From Acuticoccus sp. I52.16.1 (GTDB taxonomy: Bacteria > Pseudomonadota > Alphaproteobacteria > Rhizobiales > Amorphaceae), in assembly GCF_022865125.1 (NCBI RefSeq), contig NZ_CP094828.1, forward strand, positions 248,001-312,000: DNA of 64,000 bases, written 5' to 3'. Every line of letters starts with the position of its first letter. Positions within the stretch are counted from its first letter, which is position 1. Shown here one piece after another: positions 27,192 through 36,289 of this stretch. Made by a program: the position numbers and the translations under genes. The notes under the pieces are model-generated. The model was not told the DNA's origin and ran no database searches. It worked only from the letters and a program-made list of their open reading frames with translations.

Positions 27192-27433
27192 TTCGCACCC
27201 TCCTTGGAGGCCGCGTGGTAGGCGTCCAGCATTTCCCTGAAACCGAAGATGTAGTCGGCGAGGTCGTCGCCGCCGCGGATCAGCGGATCCAGCTCCACTG
27301 CACTCAGCCCTTCGCCGGCGATTTTTTCCGCAGCCGCGCAGTAGAAGAGCACCCGGCTCTCCAGAGCGCCGAACTCGTCCACGACACTCATCAACGTCGG
27401 CGCCGGTTCGGTGTTGTGCTCGGCGGCCATCAC
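27188..27433 (-). CDS. Small satellite protein, unknown
   Basis: 81 residues, acidic and helical: LMSVVDEFGALESRVLFYCAAAEKIAGEGLSAVELDPLIRGGDDLADYIFGFREML. No recognised domain. Overlaps both neighbours by 4 bp, indicating coupled translation in the early operon. Confidence 0.65.
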   Translation of the reverse strand: MMAAEHNTEPAPTLMSVVDEFGALESRVLFYCAAAEKIAGEGLSAVELDPLIRGGDDLADYIFGFREMLDAYHAASKEGAK

Positions 27434-27705
27434 GCCACCTCGCGATAGTCGGCCACCGCCGAACAGCGGCGCGCCTGCATCCAGGCGTCGAGGGCAGCTT
27501 TTTCGTAGCGGATGGCGCGGGGCGAGAGGCGGAGGTATTCCGGCCCGCCGCCGGTGTGGCGAAGCTTATCGAGGAACTGGCGACTGGTGCGAGTGTAGCG
27601 CCCCGCCTCGTCAACCGTGAAATAGGCCGGCTCTACCTCGCGCGAGCCGTTCGTGTCTTCTGTGTTCTTCATGGTCATCACCTCGTAAAGACGTGATGCC
27701 TTCAT
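27430..27705 (-). CDS. AlpA/MerR-like regulator or excisionase
   Basis: 91 residues (an internal ATG at 27678 is an alternative start). The HTH segment YFTVDEAGRYTRTSRQFLDKLRHTGGGPEYLRLSPRAIRYEKAALDAWMQAR has the layout of AlpA/excisionase-type winged helices that bind attachment-site or promoter DNA. AlpA-like proteins are master regulators in Gram-negative satellites. It lies two genes downstream of integrase in the same operon. Confidence 0.8.
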   Translation of the reverse strand: MKASRLYEVMTMKNTEDTNGSREVEPAYFTVDEAGRYTRTSRQFLDKLRHTGGGPEYLRLSPRAIRYEKAALDAWMQARRCSAVADYREVA

Positions 27706-27744
27706 GCCTTCTCGACTAGCGGAAGGAATGCACAGTTGGCGACT

Positions 27745-28362
27745 TTAATCGTCTGAACTGTGCAGCGCCGCCCAAGCCCGATATGCTGAACGCGGTTTCC
27801 CGCAATCCAATGCGTCCAGAACGTCGGCGAGGAACAGCGCGAACGGCGTTGCCTCGTCTAATTGCTTCGCAGGCAGTGCCTTCCCAGTGCGGCGCTGCCA
27901 GATTGCGCGCGCCTCGCCGACGACGGCCGCCGCTCGTGTGTTGCGGCGCCCCTTTTCTTGAGCCGACTCGATCGCTTCGCGAGCCGCCGGCAGCCCCGCT
28001 TCGACGAGCGCCGCGATACGCGGGATCACCAGTGGCGACGGAATGTTCCGCGTGCCCATGGCAGCGGGGTCCGCCTGACGAGCGCCGTCCCATAGCGCCA
28101 TGCGGACGCCAGAACTCAACGATCGGTAAGCATCACCCATCGCACGCGCTGCACAAAGTAGCTCATTGAGCTTCGCGCGTTCCGCCTCCTTGCTAATCCC
28201 GAAGGTGTCCGCCCCTATGGCCGTGGCTGCAGCATTGCAGAGCGCAAGAGCCTCGAATTTGTTGCTCTGCCGCTCGTCAGATCCGAAAATCGCGCGTGCC
28301 GGCAAATGTTCGCGGATTGCGCGCTCCACACGGTCCAGCCCCGTCTCTTGCGCCTCGCTCAT
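27745..28362 (-). CDS. Satellite protein of unknown function between integrase and AlpA
   Basis: 205 residues, alpha-helical and Ala-rich (KFEALALCNAAATAIGADTFGISKEAERAKLNELLCAARAMGDAYRSLSSG). Start overlaps the integrase stop by 4 bp. No motif recognised. The middle and C-terminal regions (AWQRRTGKALP-type segment, FALFLADVLDALDCG) do not resolve it. Its operon position suggests early regulation, interference or replication support; this is inference only. Confidence 0.7.
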   Translation of the reverse strand: MSEAQETGLDRVERAIREHLPARAIFGSDERQSNKFEALALCNAAATAIGADTFGISKEAERAKLNELLCAARAMGDAYRSLSSGVRMALWDGARQADPAAMGTRNIPSPLVIPRIAALVEAGLPAAREAIESAQEKGRRNTRAAAVVGEARAIWQRRTGKALPAKQLDEATPFALFLADVLDALDCGKPRSAYRAWAALHSSDD

Positions 28363-29450
28363 GGCCGGGTCACGGTTGCGGCGAGGCGCGCCAGCGCGTC
28401 CCGCTTCTCGGCGCGGTAGGTGTGCCGATCATAAACGGCCGTCACAGTCCGGTCGGTGTGACCCAGCACGCGCTCGATGATGAACCGAGGCACGCCGGCC
28501 TCCGACATCATGGTGGCACCCGTCCGCCGAATGTCGTGATAGCGCCAACCCGCTGTTTCGGTCGCAGCCTGAATGCGTTCAACAAGTTTCGAGCCCGGCC
28601 ATATCGACTTGCCGGCATGCGTCGAGAACACGAAGTCGTCGTGGCGGGTAAGATTGTCCAGCAGCGAGGCGACAGGTGCCGGCAACGGCACCTCGTGCTT
28701 CTGCTTCGATTTGTGTCGGCCGGCGGGGATCGTCCAAACGTCGCCGTCAATCTCCGACCAGCGCATTTCGGACACGTCGCTTAGGCGCTGCGCCGTGGCC
28801 ATGAGGGCGAGCACGAACGGCCCCCACGGATACGCCTCCTCCCTCGCCCACTCGGCGAGCGCGTCCCACTCCTTGCGCGTCAGCACGCGGTCGCGCGCCT
28901 CGCTGCCGTCAGGCAGGCTTAGCCCCGCCCATGGATTGCCGGGGATCATGCCGCGCCCGGCCGCGAACGTCAGCATCGGCGAGATGTAGCGGATCACCTT
29001 GCGCGCTCGGTTCGGCGAGCTTTCACGCGCCACGCGCTCAACCAGCCGGGCGCCATGGTGCAAGGTTAGGTCTTCGATGCGGACATTGCCTAGCTGCGGC
29101 TCGGCCCACTGGCGCCAAACCATCTCGACGTCCTTCCATGAGCGCAGGACGTCCTTTCGCTCGGCCGCATAAGCGTCCCATAGGTCAGCCACGCGCCGGC
29201 CGCCCACATGCTCGGTTGGCGCCGCCTTGGCATCGGCTGCGAGCCGGCGCGCCGTAGCGAGACTGGTGTCTGGGAATGTGCCAAGCCGAACGCGGCGACG
29301 CCGCTTGCCCTCGCTGACGACAACCTCGAACACCTTCTTTCCGCGTTGCCCCACGCGGATGACAAGGCCGGGGCAGCCGCCGTCGCGCTCCTCATACGAC
29401 TGTGCGCCCGGCTTCAGCCCCTTCAGAAAGTTGTTCGTGAAAACCGCCAT
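28359..29450 (-). CDS. Tyrosine-family site-specific integrase
   Basis: 363-residue P4-type integrase. An N-terminal DUF4102-like arm-binding segment (LKGLKPGAQSYEERDGGCPGLVIRV), a SAM-like core-binding domain (about 85-175) and a catalytic domain (190-363) are visible. Catalytic residues: Arg222 (TAQRLSDV), Lys in GRHKSKQKHEVPL, His305 and Arg308 (HDIRRTGAT), His331 (LGHTDRT) and nucleophile Tyr340 (TAVYDRH). All are intact. It sits next to the right attachment site, as expected for a tRNA-targeting element. Confidence 0.95.
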   Translation of the reverse strand: MAVFTNNFLKGLKPGAQSYEERDGGCPGLVIRVGQRGKKVFEVVVSEGKRRRRVRLGTFPDTSLATARRLAADAKAAPTEHVGGRRVADLWDAYAAERKDVLRSWKDVEMVWRQWAEPQLGNVRIEDLTLHHGARLVERVARESSPNRARKVIRYISPMLTFAAGRGMIPGNPWAGLSLPDGSEARDRVLTRKEWDALAEWAREEAYPWGPFVLALMATAQRLSDVSEMRWSEIDGDVWTIPAGRHKSKQKHEVPLPAPVASLLDNLTRHDDFVFSTHAGKSIWPGSKLVERIQAATETAGWRYHDIRRTGATMMSEAGVPRFIIERVLGHTDRTVTAVYDRHTYRAEKRDALARLAATVTRP

Positions 29451-29509
29451 CCGTCGCCCTCCGGCGACCAGCGGACTTTATGCACAAGCGCCGCGTCCGC
29501 GGGTCAAAA

Positions 29510-29536
29510 ATTGTGCGCGGATTGTGCGATTGTGCG
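29510..29536 (+). repeat. Right integrase arm-type repeats (ATTGTGCG x3)
   Basis: Three direct copies of ATTGTGCG at 29510-29517, 29521-29528 and 29529-29536, about 95-120 bp inside the right core and in the same orientation as the two left copies. The 179-bp gap between integrase start and core also holds a small dyad AAACGC-TG-GCGTTT at 29584-29597. Confidence 0.6.
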
Positions 29537-29629
29537 TGTACTACCGTTCTGCCGCCGCGTATCCGCCGCTTCTAAGTAGGCAGAAACGCTGGCGTTTGGA
29601 AGACATGGGAAAGCATGGAAATAGACTGT

Positions 29630-29681
29630 CAACGGACTTCTAATCCGTAGGTCGTAGGTTCGAATCCTACCGGGGTCGCCA
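29630..29681 (+). repeat. Right attachment site (attR) with displaced original tRNA-Arg 3' end
   Basis: 29630-29653 repeats the 24-bp core exactly. It continues as a tRNA 3' half with T-stem GTAGG/CCTAC, a TTCGAAT loop, CGGGGTCG and CCA at 29681. It lacks a 5' half, so it is not a functional tRNA. The host terminator follows directly, showing this is the original chromosomal 3' end. Confidence 0.9.
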
Positions 29682-29688
29682 CCCCAAA

Positions 29689-29713
29689 CCCCGCAGGTTC
29701 TGCGGGGTTTTTT
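29689..29713 (+). terminator. Rho-independent terminator of the original tRNA-Arg gene
   Basis: An 8-bp stem CCCCGCAG/CTGCGGGG with a GTT loop, followed by six T residues (29708-29713). It ends the host tRNA-Arg gene and now lies beyond the island; it may also act on the convergent aldehyde dehydrogenase gene. Confidence 0.9.
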
Positions 29714-29740
29714 GTTGCGAGTCGGCGCTCGGGTTGCCGG

Positions 29741-31120
29741 TCAGCGCGTCGTCTTCTTCAGGTGGTAGGACTTCGGGCGGGTGAGGTTGTGGTAGCCGAT
29801 GGCGGAGAGCGAGCCGCCCCGGCCGGTGTCCTTGCACCCGGTCCAGCACAGCGACGGATCGAGATAGTCGGCCCGGTTCATGAACACCGTGCCCGTCTCG
29901 ATCCGGTCGCCGATGCGCGTCGCGCGGTCGATGTCGGCGGTCCAGAGCGACGCCGTCAGGCCATATCGGCTGTCGTTCATCAGGCGGATGGCCTCCTCGT
30001 CGCCCGACACCGGCATGATGCCGACGACGGGGCCGAAGGATTCCTCGCGCATCACCGCCATGTCGTGCGTCACGTCGGTCAGGATCTGCGGCGACAGGTA
30101 CGCGCCGCCGTCGTCGCCGGGAAGCGTTTCGATGTGCGCCGTCGCGCCGGCGGCCACCGCCGCGTCGATCTGCTGACGCACGGTCTGGGCGAAGCGCACG
30201 TGCGCCATCGGCCCGATCGTCGTCTCCGGGTCGAGCGGGTCGCCGAGACGGGTGCCGCGCACAATGGCGACGGCCTTTTCCAGGAAGGCGTCGAACCGGC
30301 TCTCGTGGACGTAGATGCGCTCGATCCCGCAGCAGCACTGGCCGGAGTTGAACATCGCACCGTCGATCAGCGTGTCGGCCGCGGCGTCGAGATCGGCATC
30401 CTCCATCACGTAGCCGGGATCCTTGCCGCCCAGCTCCAGGCCCAGGGCGGTGAACGTGCCCGCCGCCGCGGTCTCGATCGCCTTGCCGCCGCCGACGGAG
30501 CCGGTGAAATTGACGAAGTCGAACGCGCGCTCGCCGATCAGCGTGCCGATCGTGTCGTGTGAGACGAAGACGTTCTGGAACACCGCCTCCGGCACGCCCG
30601 CGGCGTGGAAGGCGGCGGCGAGGCGCTCGCCCACCAGGAGCGTCTGCGTGGCGTGCTTGAGGACCACCGCGTTGCCGGCGATCAGCGCCGGGGCCAGCGC
30701 GTTGATCGCGGTCATATAGGGGTAGTTCCACGGCGCGACGACGAGGACGACACCGTGCGGCACACGCTTGATGATGCGCCGGAAGGAAGCGTCGTCGCCG
30801 ATTTCGATGTCGGCGAGGGCGTCGGCGGCGATGCCGGCCATGTAGCCGGCGCGCTCCTCGAACCCGCGAAACTCGCCGCCGTAGCGCACGGGGCGGCCCA
30901 TCATGCGCGCCAGCTCGGGGACGATCTCGTCGTTCATGGCGCCGATCGCGGCGACGCCGGCCATCACCAGGCGGGCGCGCTCCTGAAGCGGGCGGGCGGC
31001 CCAGGCGGCCTGCGCGGCACGGGTGCGGGCGACCAGGGCGCGCGCCGCGTCGACCGGCAGCGTGTCACGGGTCGCGACGACCGAGCCGTCGATGGGAGAG
31101 ATGCACGTCAGGACAGTCAT
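29741..31120 (-). CDS. NAD(P)-dependent aldehyde dehydrogenase
   Basis: 459-residue ALDH-superfamily enzyme from ATG 31120; the open frame continues to 31570 only as shadow of the neighbour. Nucleotide-binding and catalytic motifs: VVAPWNYPYMTAINALAPALIAGNAVVLKH, FTGSVGGGKAIE, general base Glu in LELGGKDPGYV, catalytic Cys within FNSGQCCCGIERIYV, and FGPVVGIMPV. It is close in pattern to succinate-semialdehyde/betaine-type members. Substrate undetermined. It oxidises an aldehyde to the acid with NAD(P) in the cytoplasm. Confidence 0.92.
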   Translation of the reverse strand: MTVLTCISPIDGSVVATRDTLPVDAARALVARTRAAQAAWAARPLQERARLVMAGVAAIGAMNDEIVPELARMMGRPVRYGGEFRGFEERAGYMAGIAADALADIEIGDDASFRRIIKRVPHGVVLVVAPWNYPYMTAINALAPALIAGNAVVLKHATQTLLVGERLAAAFHAAGVPEAVFQNVFVSHDTIGTLIGERAFDFVNFTGSVGGGKAIETAAAGTFTALGLELGGKDPGYVMEDADLDAAADTLIDGAMFNSGQCCCGIERIYVHESRFDAFLEKAVAIVRGTRLGDPLDPETTIGPMAHVRFAQTVRQQIDAAVAAGATAHIETLPGDDGGAYLSPQILTDVTHDMAVMREESFGPVVGIMPVSGDEEAIRLMNDSRYGLTASLWTADIDRATRIGDRIETGTVFMNRADYLDPSLCWTGCKDTGRGGSLSAIGYHNLTRPKSYHLKKTTR

Positions 31121-31215
31121 GATGGGCGCTCGGGCGTTGGCGCGCTCGGCATCGGCCGAGCGCCGGTGGATGGCATCGCCGGCTCGATGCGGCGCGCGCG
31201 CCCGTTCGTCAAGCG

Positions 31216-31968
31216 TCAGCCGGCGACCTCGGGGGCGGCGCCATGGTGCATCCGGCGCCGCTGCTCCAGCTCGCGGCGCACCACCACGTAGGCCCGCCAT
31301 GAGTTGAAGATCCCGCCCAGCAGGAAGAGCGCGCTGCCGACGAGATATTGCCAGGCGAGGAAACCGTCGATCAGGCGCTGGTCCGCCGCATTCTCGACCT
31401 GCCACAAATAGGGGATCGAGGCGACGGTGAAGAGCACCGAGCCGGTTACGAACGTGACCGCGGTGAGATTCATGAGTTGGAGGGTCACCAGCTCGGTGGC
31501 GCGCGTGATCTGCAATACATTGATGGATGCGCCCAGCACGAAGAGCAGGCTGCCGACCACGAAGCACCACGCCCCGGCGATCTCCCAGTCCACCCAGGAG
31601 AGGAAGAAGATGCTGCCGACGAGGAAGAGCAACGTGCCGACGAGGTAGACGCTCGCCGCCCAGAACTCGAACCGCTCCCAGATGGTGTGCGGGCCGATGT
31701 CGGACCGCCAGTCCTGGACGACCTCGGCGAGGTCGTGCGCGGTGACGACGAGGTAGAGGATGGAGCCGGCGAAGAAGGTCCAGGCGCCGAGGTTGGCCCA
31801 GGCGGCGAGCGCGGGGAAGAAGAGGATGCTGCCGACGATGAAGAGCAGCCCGCCGAGCTTGTAGAGGAAGGCGTTGAGCGCCTCCCAGCGATAGCGCTTG
31901 CGCACCTGCTGCGGTTCGTTCGCCAGGAGATCGTAGACGCGCGGCCGGTTGACGAAGAGATGAGGCAT
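31216..31968 (-). CDS. YrhK-domain membrane protein
   Basis: 250 residues, about six to seven transmembrane helices arranged as three similar blocks, each of the form LGGLLFIVGSILFF, YLVGTLLFLVGSIFFL, and FVVGSLLFVLGASINV. This repeated VGSxLF pattern defines YrhK-like proteins. The repeats probably arose by duplication. Function unknown; the family is membrane-bound and often fused to other domains. About 95 bp upstream of the aldehyde dehydrogenase gene on the same strand. Confidence 0.8.
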   Translation of the reverse strand: MPHLFVNRPRVYDLLANEPQQVRKRYRWEALNAFLYKLGGLLFIVGSILFFPALAAWANLGAWTFFAGSILYLVVTAHDLAEVVQDWRSDIGPHTIWERFEFWAASVYLVGTLLFLVGSIFFLSWVDWEIAGAWCFVVGSLLFVLGASINVLQITRATELVTLQLMNLTAVTFVTGSVLFTVASIPYLWQVENAADQRLIDGFLAWQYLVGSALFLLGGIFNSWRAYVVVRRELEQRRRMHHGAAPEVAG

Positions 31969-32039
31969 CGGCGGGCGACCTCCGGCGGGCTCGGGTCGGG
32001 CTGGGGGAACGCGGCCGCGCGCGGCGGCCGCGCGGCGAG

Positions 32040-33716
32040 CTAGAAGAGCCCTTCGACGTTGCCGTCGGCGTCGAGGCCGATGCGTTCGGCGGCGGGCGAC
32101 GCGGGCAGGCCCGGCATCGTCATGATGTCACCGCAGATCGCGACCACGAAGCCGGCGCCGGCCGAGAGCCGCACCTCGCGCACCGGCAGCGTGTGGCCGG
32201 TCGGCGCACCGCGCAGCGACGGATCGGCACTGAAGGAATATTGGGTCTTGGCGACGCAGATCGGCAGGTCGCCGTAGCCCGCCGCCTCCCACTGGGCGAG
32301 TTGCTCGCGCACGGCGCGCGACGTCGTCACTTCGCCGGCGTGATAGATCTTGTGCGCCGTCGCCTCGATCTTCTCCCACAGCGGCATCGCGTCGGGATAG
32401 AGCGGCTGGAAGTCGGCTGCGCCGGAGGTGGCGAGTTCGGCGACGCGGTGCGCCAGCGGCTCGATCCCGGCGCTCCCCTCGGCCCAGTGGCGGCAGACGA
32501 TCGCCTCCGCCGCCTCACCGGCGACGAAGGCCTTCACCGCCTCGATCTCGCCCGCGGTGTCGCCGGTGAAGTGGTTGATGGCGACCACGACGGGGACGTT
32601 GTAGCGGCGGATATTGTCCATGTGGCGCTTGAGGTTGGCGCAACCGGCCGTCACCGCGGCGACGTTCTCTTCGCCGAGGTCCGCCTTCTCGACGCCGCCG
32701 TTCATCTTCAGCGCGCGCACGGTGGCGACCAGCACCACCGCATCGGGCTTCAGCCCGGCCTTGCGGCACTTGATGTCGAAGAACTTCTGCGCGCCGAGGT
32801 CGGCGCCGAAACCCGCTTCCGTGACCACGAAGTCGGCCATCTTCAGCGCCGTTCGGGTGGCGATGACGGAGTTGCAGCCGTGCGCGATGTTGGCGAACGG
32901 CCCGCCGTGGACGAAGGCGGGGTTGTTCTCCAGCGTCTGCACCAGGTTGGGCAGGATCGCGTCCTTCAGGAGCACCGCCATCGCGCCGTCGGCCTTCAGG
33001 TCGCGGCAGGTGACGGGCGAGCGGTCGCGCCGGTAGGCGACGATCATGTCGCCCAGGCGCCGTTGCAGGTCGCGGATGTCGCCGGCGAGGCACAAGATGG
33101 CCATCACCTCGGAGGCGACGGTGATGTCGAACCCCGCCTCGCGCGGGAAGCCGTTGGCGACGCCGCCCAGGCCCGCGGTCACGGTGCGCAGCGCGCGGTC
33201 GTTCATGTCGACCACACGGCGCCAGGTGATGCGGCGCACGTCGATGCCGAGGTCGTTGCCCCAGTAGACGTGATTGTCGATCATCGCGGCGAGCAGGTTG
33301 TGCGCGGCGCCTATGGCGTGGAAGTCGCCGGTGAAGTGGAGGTTCATGTCCTCCATCGGCACAACCTGGGCGTAACCGCCGCCCGCCGCACCGCCCTTGA
33401 GGCCGAAGTTGGGGCCGAGGGACGCCTCGCGGATGCAGGTGATGGCGCGCTTGCCGATGCGATTGAGACCGTCGCCCAGGCCGACCGTGGTGGTGGTCTT
33501 GCCCTCGCCCGCCGGGGTCGGGTTGATGGCGGTGACGAGGATCAGCTTGCCGTCCGGCCGCCCCTCCAGCGAAGCGATGAAGTCGGCGGCGATCTTGGCC
33601 TTGTCGTGCCCGTAGGGGATCAGCCCGTCGGCCGGAATGCCGAGCGTCTCGCCGATCTCCATGATGGGACGCTTCTTTGCCGCGCGGGCGATCTCGATAT
33701 CACTTTTTGGCGCCAT
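32040..33716 (-). CDS. fhs: Formate-tetrahydrofolate ligase
   Basis: ATP-dependent formyl-THF synthetase, 558 residues from ATG 33716, the usual family size. Motifs: [10 protein letters not shown]-loop [98 protein letters not shown] and the C-terminal [14 protein letters not shown]. It feeds formate into one-carbon metabolism in the cytoplasm. The upstream GntR gene is 111 bp away on the same strand. Confidence 0.97.
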   Translation of the reverse strand: MAPKSDIEIARAAKKRPIMEIGETLGIPADGLIPYGHDKAKIAADFIASLEGRPDGKLILVTAINPTPAGEGKTTTTVGLGDGLNRIGKRAITCIREASLGPNFGLKGGAAGGGYAQVVPMEDMNLHFTGDFHAIGAAHNLLAAMIDNHVYWGNDLGIDVRRITWRRVVDMNDRALRTVTAGLGGVANGFPREAGFDITVASEVMAILCLAGDIRDLQRRLGDMIVAYRRDRSPVTCRDLKADGAMAVLLKDAILPNLVQTLENNPAFVHGGPFANIAHGCNSVIATRTALKMADFVVTEAGFGADLGAQKFFDIKCRKAGLKPDAVVLVATVRALKMNGGVEKADLGEENVAAVTAGCANLKRHMDNIRRYNVPVVVAINHFTGDTAGEIEAVKAFVAGEAAEAIVCRHWAEGSAGIEPLAHRVAELATSGAADFQPLYPDAMPLWEKIEATAHKIYHAGEVTTSRAVREQLAQWEAAGYGDLPICVAKTQYSFSADPSLRGAPTGHTLPVREVRLSAGAGFVVAICGDIMTMPGLPASPAAERIGLDADGNVEGLF

Positions 33717-33827
33717 TGCGTCCGTCGTCCGTCCCGCGTTGCCGTTGATCGAGGGGGTGTGATGGCACAAATGCGGCCGGGCGTCAGGCCGCGCCGCGCG
33801 TCGAGGTGCGAATAAGAGGGTTGCGCG

Positions 33828-34547
33828 TCATCCGGAGGTGAGTTCGGAGACGTCGTAGATGTCGATCTCGGAGCGACGGTCGTCGGAGAGGTCGAGCGCG
33901 GCGAGGATGTGGTCGAAGTGGTGGGCCAACTCGGCGACCGCCTCCTCCGGCCGGTTGGCGGCGATGGCCGCGACGATGCTGCGATGCTCGTGCGTCAGGC
34001 ACAGCGCCGCCCCGCCTTTGCGTTCGTAGACCGACTGGATCAGCACCCACTGGCGGATGAGGCTGCCGAGCAGCTTCTCGAACACCGGATTGCGCGCCAT
34101 CTCGGCCAGCAGATAGTGGAAGTCGCCGGAGACCTTGTTGAAGTTGGGGTCCTCGTTGCGGAAGGCGGCGTCCTCACGCTGAAGGTGCGTCTCCAGGCGG
34201 GTGACGTCGTCGGGCGTGGCGCGGGCGCAGGCCAGGCGCACGACGGTCAGCTCCGTCTCCCGCCTCGCCTCGTAGACGTGGTGCGCCTCCTCCACCGTGG
34301 GGCGGGAGATGAACGCGCCGCGGTGCAGCTCGAAGGTGACGACGTTCTCGTCGCGCAGCCGCTCCAGCACGCGGCGCACGCGCGAACGCGGGACGCCGTG
34401 CGCCTCGGCGAGCTTGTTCTCGTTGAGGTGCTCGCCGGGGCGCAGGTGCTTCTCGATGATCGCGTCGACGAGCCGGCCGTAGATGATGTCTTCGGTCGGG
34501 TGCTTCCCCCGAAGGGTCGTCGTCCGGCGAGTCCATTGCGATGACAT
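33828..34547 (-). CDS. GntR-family (FadR/FCD) transcriptional regulator
   Basis: 239 residues from ATG 34547. N-terminal winged helix: IYGRLVDAIIEKHLRPGEHLNENKLAEAHGVPRSRVRRVLERLRDENVVTFELHRGAFIS. C-terminal all-helical FCD effector domain (YEARRETELTVVRLACARAT, FHYLLAEMARNPVFEKLLGSLI, EHRSIVAAIAANRPEEAVAELAHHFDHI) with metal-type His/Asp positions. It is next to puuE and allA, so control of the purine/allantoin genes and perhaps the divergent ABC importer is likely. Confidence 0.9.
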   Translation of the reverse strand: MSSQWTRRTTTLRGKHPTEDIIYGRLVDAIIEKHLRPGEHLNENKLAEAHGVPRSRVRRVLERLRDENVVTFELHRGAFISRPTVEEAHHVYEARRETELTVVRLACARATPDDVTRLETHLQREDAAFRNEDPNFNKVSGDFHYLLAEMARNPVFEKLLGSLIRQWVLIQSVYERKGGAALCLTHEHRSIVAAIAANRPEEAVAELAHHFDHILAALDLSDDRRSEIDIYDVSELTSG

Positions 34548-34657
34548 CGAGAGTCCCAGGTGGTGAGTCGTGCGGCCGGCATCGGGGCGCTCCGGCCGCC
34601 CGCGCCGGACAGCGTGTCGCATACCCCGCGCCCGGCGCAAGGATCAATGGCGCCCGG

Positions 34658-35560
34658 TCAGCCCTGGAAGGGGTGCTCGGTCTGCCAGTGACGGGCGATG
34701 TCGAGCCGGCGGGTGATCCACACGTCCTCGAACCCGCTGACATAGTCGATGAAACGCTCCAGGCCGGAGGCCCGCGCGGGATGGCCGACGAGGCGCATGT
34801 GCAGGCCGACCGACATCATCTTCGGCGTCTTCGCCCCCTCCTTGTAGAGCATGTCGAACCCGTCCTTCAGAAACTCGAAGAACTGGCCGCCGGTGGCGAT
34901 GCCGCCGCGCCCGAACTTGCCGTCGTTGTGGGTCAGCGAATATGGCACCACCAGGTGCGGCTTGCCCTCGCGGGTGATCCAGTAGGGCAGCTCGTCGTCG
35001 TAGGCGTCCGAATCGTAGAGGAAGCCGCCCTCCTCCATGACGAGCTTGCGCGTGTTCACGCTCGGGCCGTAGCGGCAGTACCAGCCGAGCGGGCGCTCGC
35101 CGACCGTCTCCTTCAGCGAGGCGACGGCCTTGCGGATGTGCTCGCGCTCCTCCTCCTCGCCGAGATGGTAGTGCGGCACCCAGCGCCAGCCGTGGCAGCA
35201 CACGTCGAACCCGGAGGCCTTGATGGCGGCGGCCGCGCGCGGGTTACGCTCCAGCGCCAGCGCGCAGCCGAAGATGGTCAGCGGCAGGTCGCGCTCCTGG
35301 AAGAGGCGCATCAGCCGCCAGAAGCCGACGCGCGAGCCGTAGGCGAACATGCCTTCACCGGCGAGGTCGCGGCCGTTGACGCCGGGGTCGAGCGGCGCCT
35401 CGGTCAGCGCGGTCTCGGTGTAGCCCTCGCCGTCCTGGACGGAGGGCTCGGACCCCTCCTCGTAGTTCATGACGAAGTTGATCGCGAGGCGCGCGCCATT
35501 CGGCCAGCGCGGATCGGGCGGGGTGTCGGCGTAGCCGATGAGGTCGCGGTCGGTGCTCAC
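34658..35560 (-). CDS. puuE: Allantoinase, PuuE (polysaccharide deacetylase-like) type
   Basis: 300 residues from GTG 35560, which overlaps the allA stop as GTGA. Opens allantoin to allantoate without the amidohydrolase-type metal centre, as known for PuuE. Motifs: INFVMNYEEGSEPSVQDGE, MFAYGSRVGFWRLMRLF, DVCCHGWRWVPHYHL with its His residues, WYCRYGPSVNTRKLV, YDSDAYDDELPYW and LHMRLVGHPARASGLERFIDYV. It is followed by the GntR gene. The pairing with allA gives consecutive purine-degradation steps around allantoate. Confidence 0.93.
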   Translation of the reverse strand: MSTDRDLIGYADTPPDPRWPNGARLAINFVMNYEEGSEPSVQDGEGYTETALTEAPLDPGVNGRDLAGEGMFAYGSRVGFWRLMRLFQERDLPLTIFGCALALERNPRAAAAIKASGFDVCCHGWRWVPHYHLGEEEEREHIRKAVASLKETVGERPLGWYCRYGPSVNTRKLVMEEGGFLYDSDAYDDELPYWITREGKPHLVVPYSLTHNDGKFGRGGIATGGQFFEFLKDGFDMLYKEGAKTPKMMSVGLHMRLVGHPARASGLERFIDYVSGFEDVWITRRLDIARHWQTEHPFQG

Positions 35561-36039
35561 AAGGTCCCTCCGGTGACGAGCATCGGCTCGATGTCGACGA
35601 ATTCTTCGTCTCCCGTGGTTCCGTCGAGCCACATGAAGATGGCGAACCGGCCGGGCGCCTCGAGCAGCGTCAAAGGGTGGTGCCACACGTCCGCGCCGAA
35701 GGTAAAACCGGTCTGCCCCTCGGTGGCGAACGCACGGGCTCGGGCCATGTCCGGCCCGCCGTCGGCCGCGTGCGGCGCGACGACGACGAGGACGGACGTC
35801 GGCTCGGTCGGCACGAAGGTCTGCGAGGAGAACGCGTGCCGCTCCATCTGCCGGATCGTCAGCGGCAGGCTGGCCGCCTCCAGCCGGGCCGACATCGAGA
35901 GGCTGGGGTGCGCGGCAGGGCGCAGGTTCGCCAGCGATCCGTCCACGTAGGTTCGACCGGGGTCCGCCTGCGGGGGGACCACCGTCCCGAACGGCGCGAA
36001 ACCTTCGGCCGTCAAGGGTTCAACGATGATTTCGTTCAC
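35557..36039 (-). CDS. allA: Ureidoglycolate lyase
   Basis: 160 residues from GTG 36039 (VNEIIVEPLTAEGFAPFG); the ATG at 36099 adds an unrelated leader. Cupin-like enzyme splitting ureidoglycolate to glyoxylate and urea. Family motifs: ERHAFSSQTFVPTEPTSVLVVVAP, FTFGADVWHHPLTLL and FMWLDGTTGDEEFVDI. Translationally coupled to puuE. The 250-bp gap to the divergent ABC gene holds a TTGC-GT-GCAA dyad at 36177-36186 that could be a GntR site. Confidence 0.92.
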   Translation of the reverse strand: MNEIIVEPLTAEGFAPFGTVVPPQADPGRTYVDGSLANLRPAAHPSLSMSARLEAASLPLTIRQMERHAFSSQTFVPTEPTSVLVVVAPHAADGGPDMARARAFATEGQTGFTFGADVWHHPLTLLEAPGRFAIFMWLDGTTGDEEFVDIEPMLVTGGTL

Positions 36040-36176
36040 GCTCGTCTCGCTGCTGTCACATGATCGGACGAAGAGATTGCACACAACGGACCCTGTCACG
36101 AGACGAGGTGTCGCACTGCGTCACGGTTTCCCACGCCCAACCGATCATCGCCATGATGTCACGAACGCACGCACGA

Positions 36177-36186
36177 TTGCGTGCAA
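36177..36186. promoter_or_regulatory. Weak candidate regulator site between allA and the ABC operon
   Basis: A short dyad TTGC-GT-GCAA in the only divergent promoter region near the GntR gene. Short palindromes arise by chance, so this is tentative. Confidence 0.2.
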
Positions 36187-36289
36187 AATTTGGGCGACGA
36201 TGACTTAATTTTACCCACGCATTCGTCGGCGACGTCGGTACACTCGGCAGGGTCGGCGGCCCCACCGTCGCCCCGGCTGACGGAGACCC

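Noticed and set aside
26964-27614. 216-residue reading spanning three small satellite genes
   Set aside because: It crosses the starts and stops of coupled overlapping genes; the internal ATG at 27191 gives the compact gene consistent with ATGA overlaps.
18907-29629. Gene transfer agent or complete prophage
   Set aside because: A GTA or siphophage needs tail genes, which are absent; integrase, AlpA and iterons indicate a mobile satellite.
29630-29681. Second tRNA-Arg gene
   Set aside because: Only the 3' half is present, with no acceptor 5' strand or D-arm; it is the displaced attachment remnant.
29741-31570. 609-residue version of the aldehyde dehydrogenase
   Set aside because: The first 150 residues lie over the YrhK gene and look like shadow sequence; the ALDH family N-terminus begins at ATG 31120.
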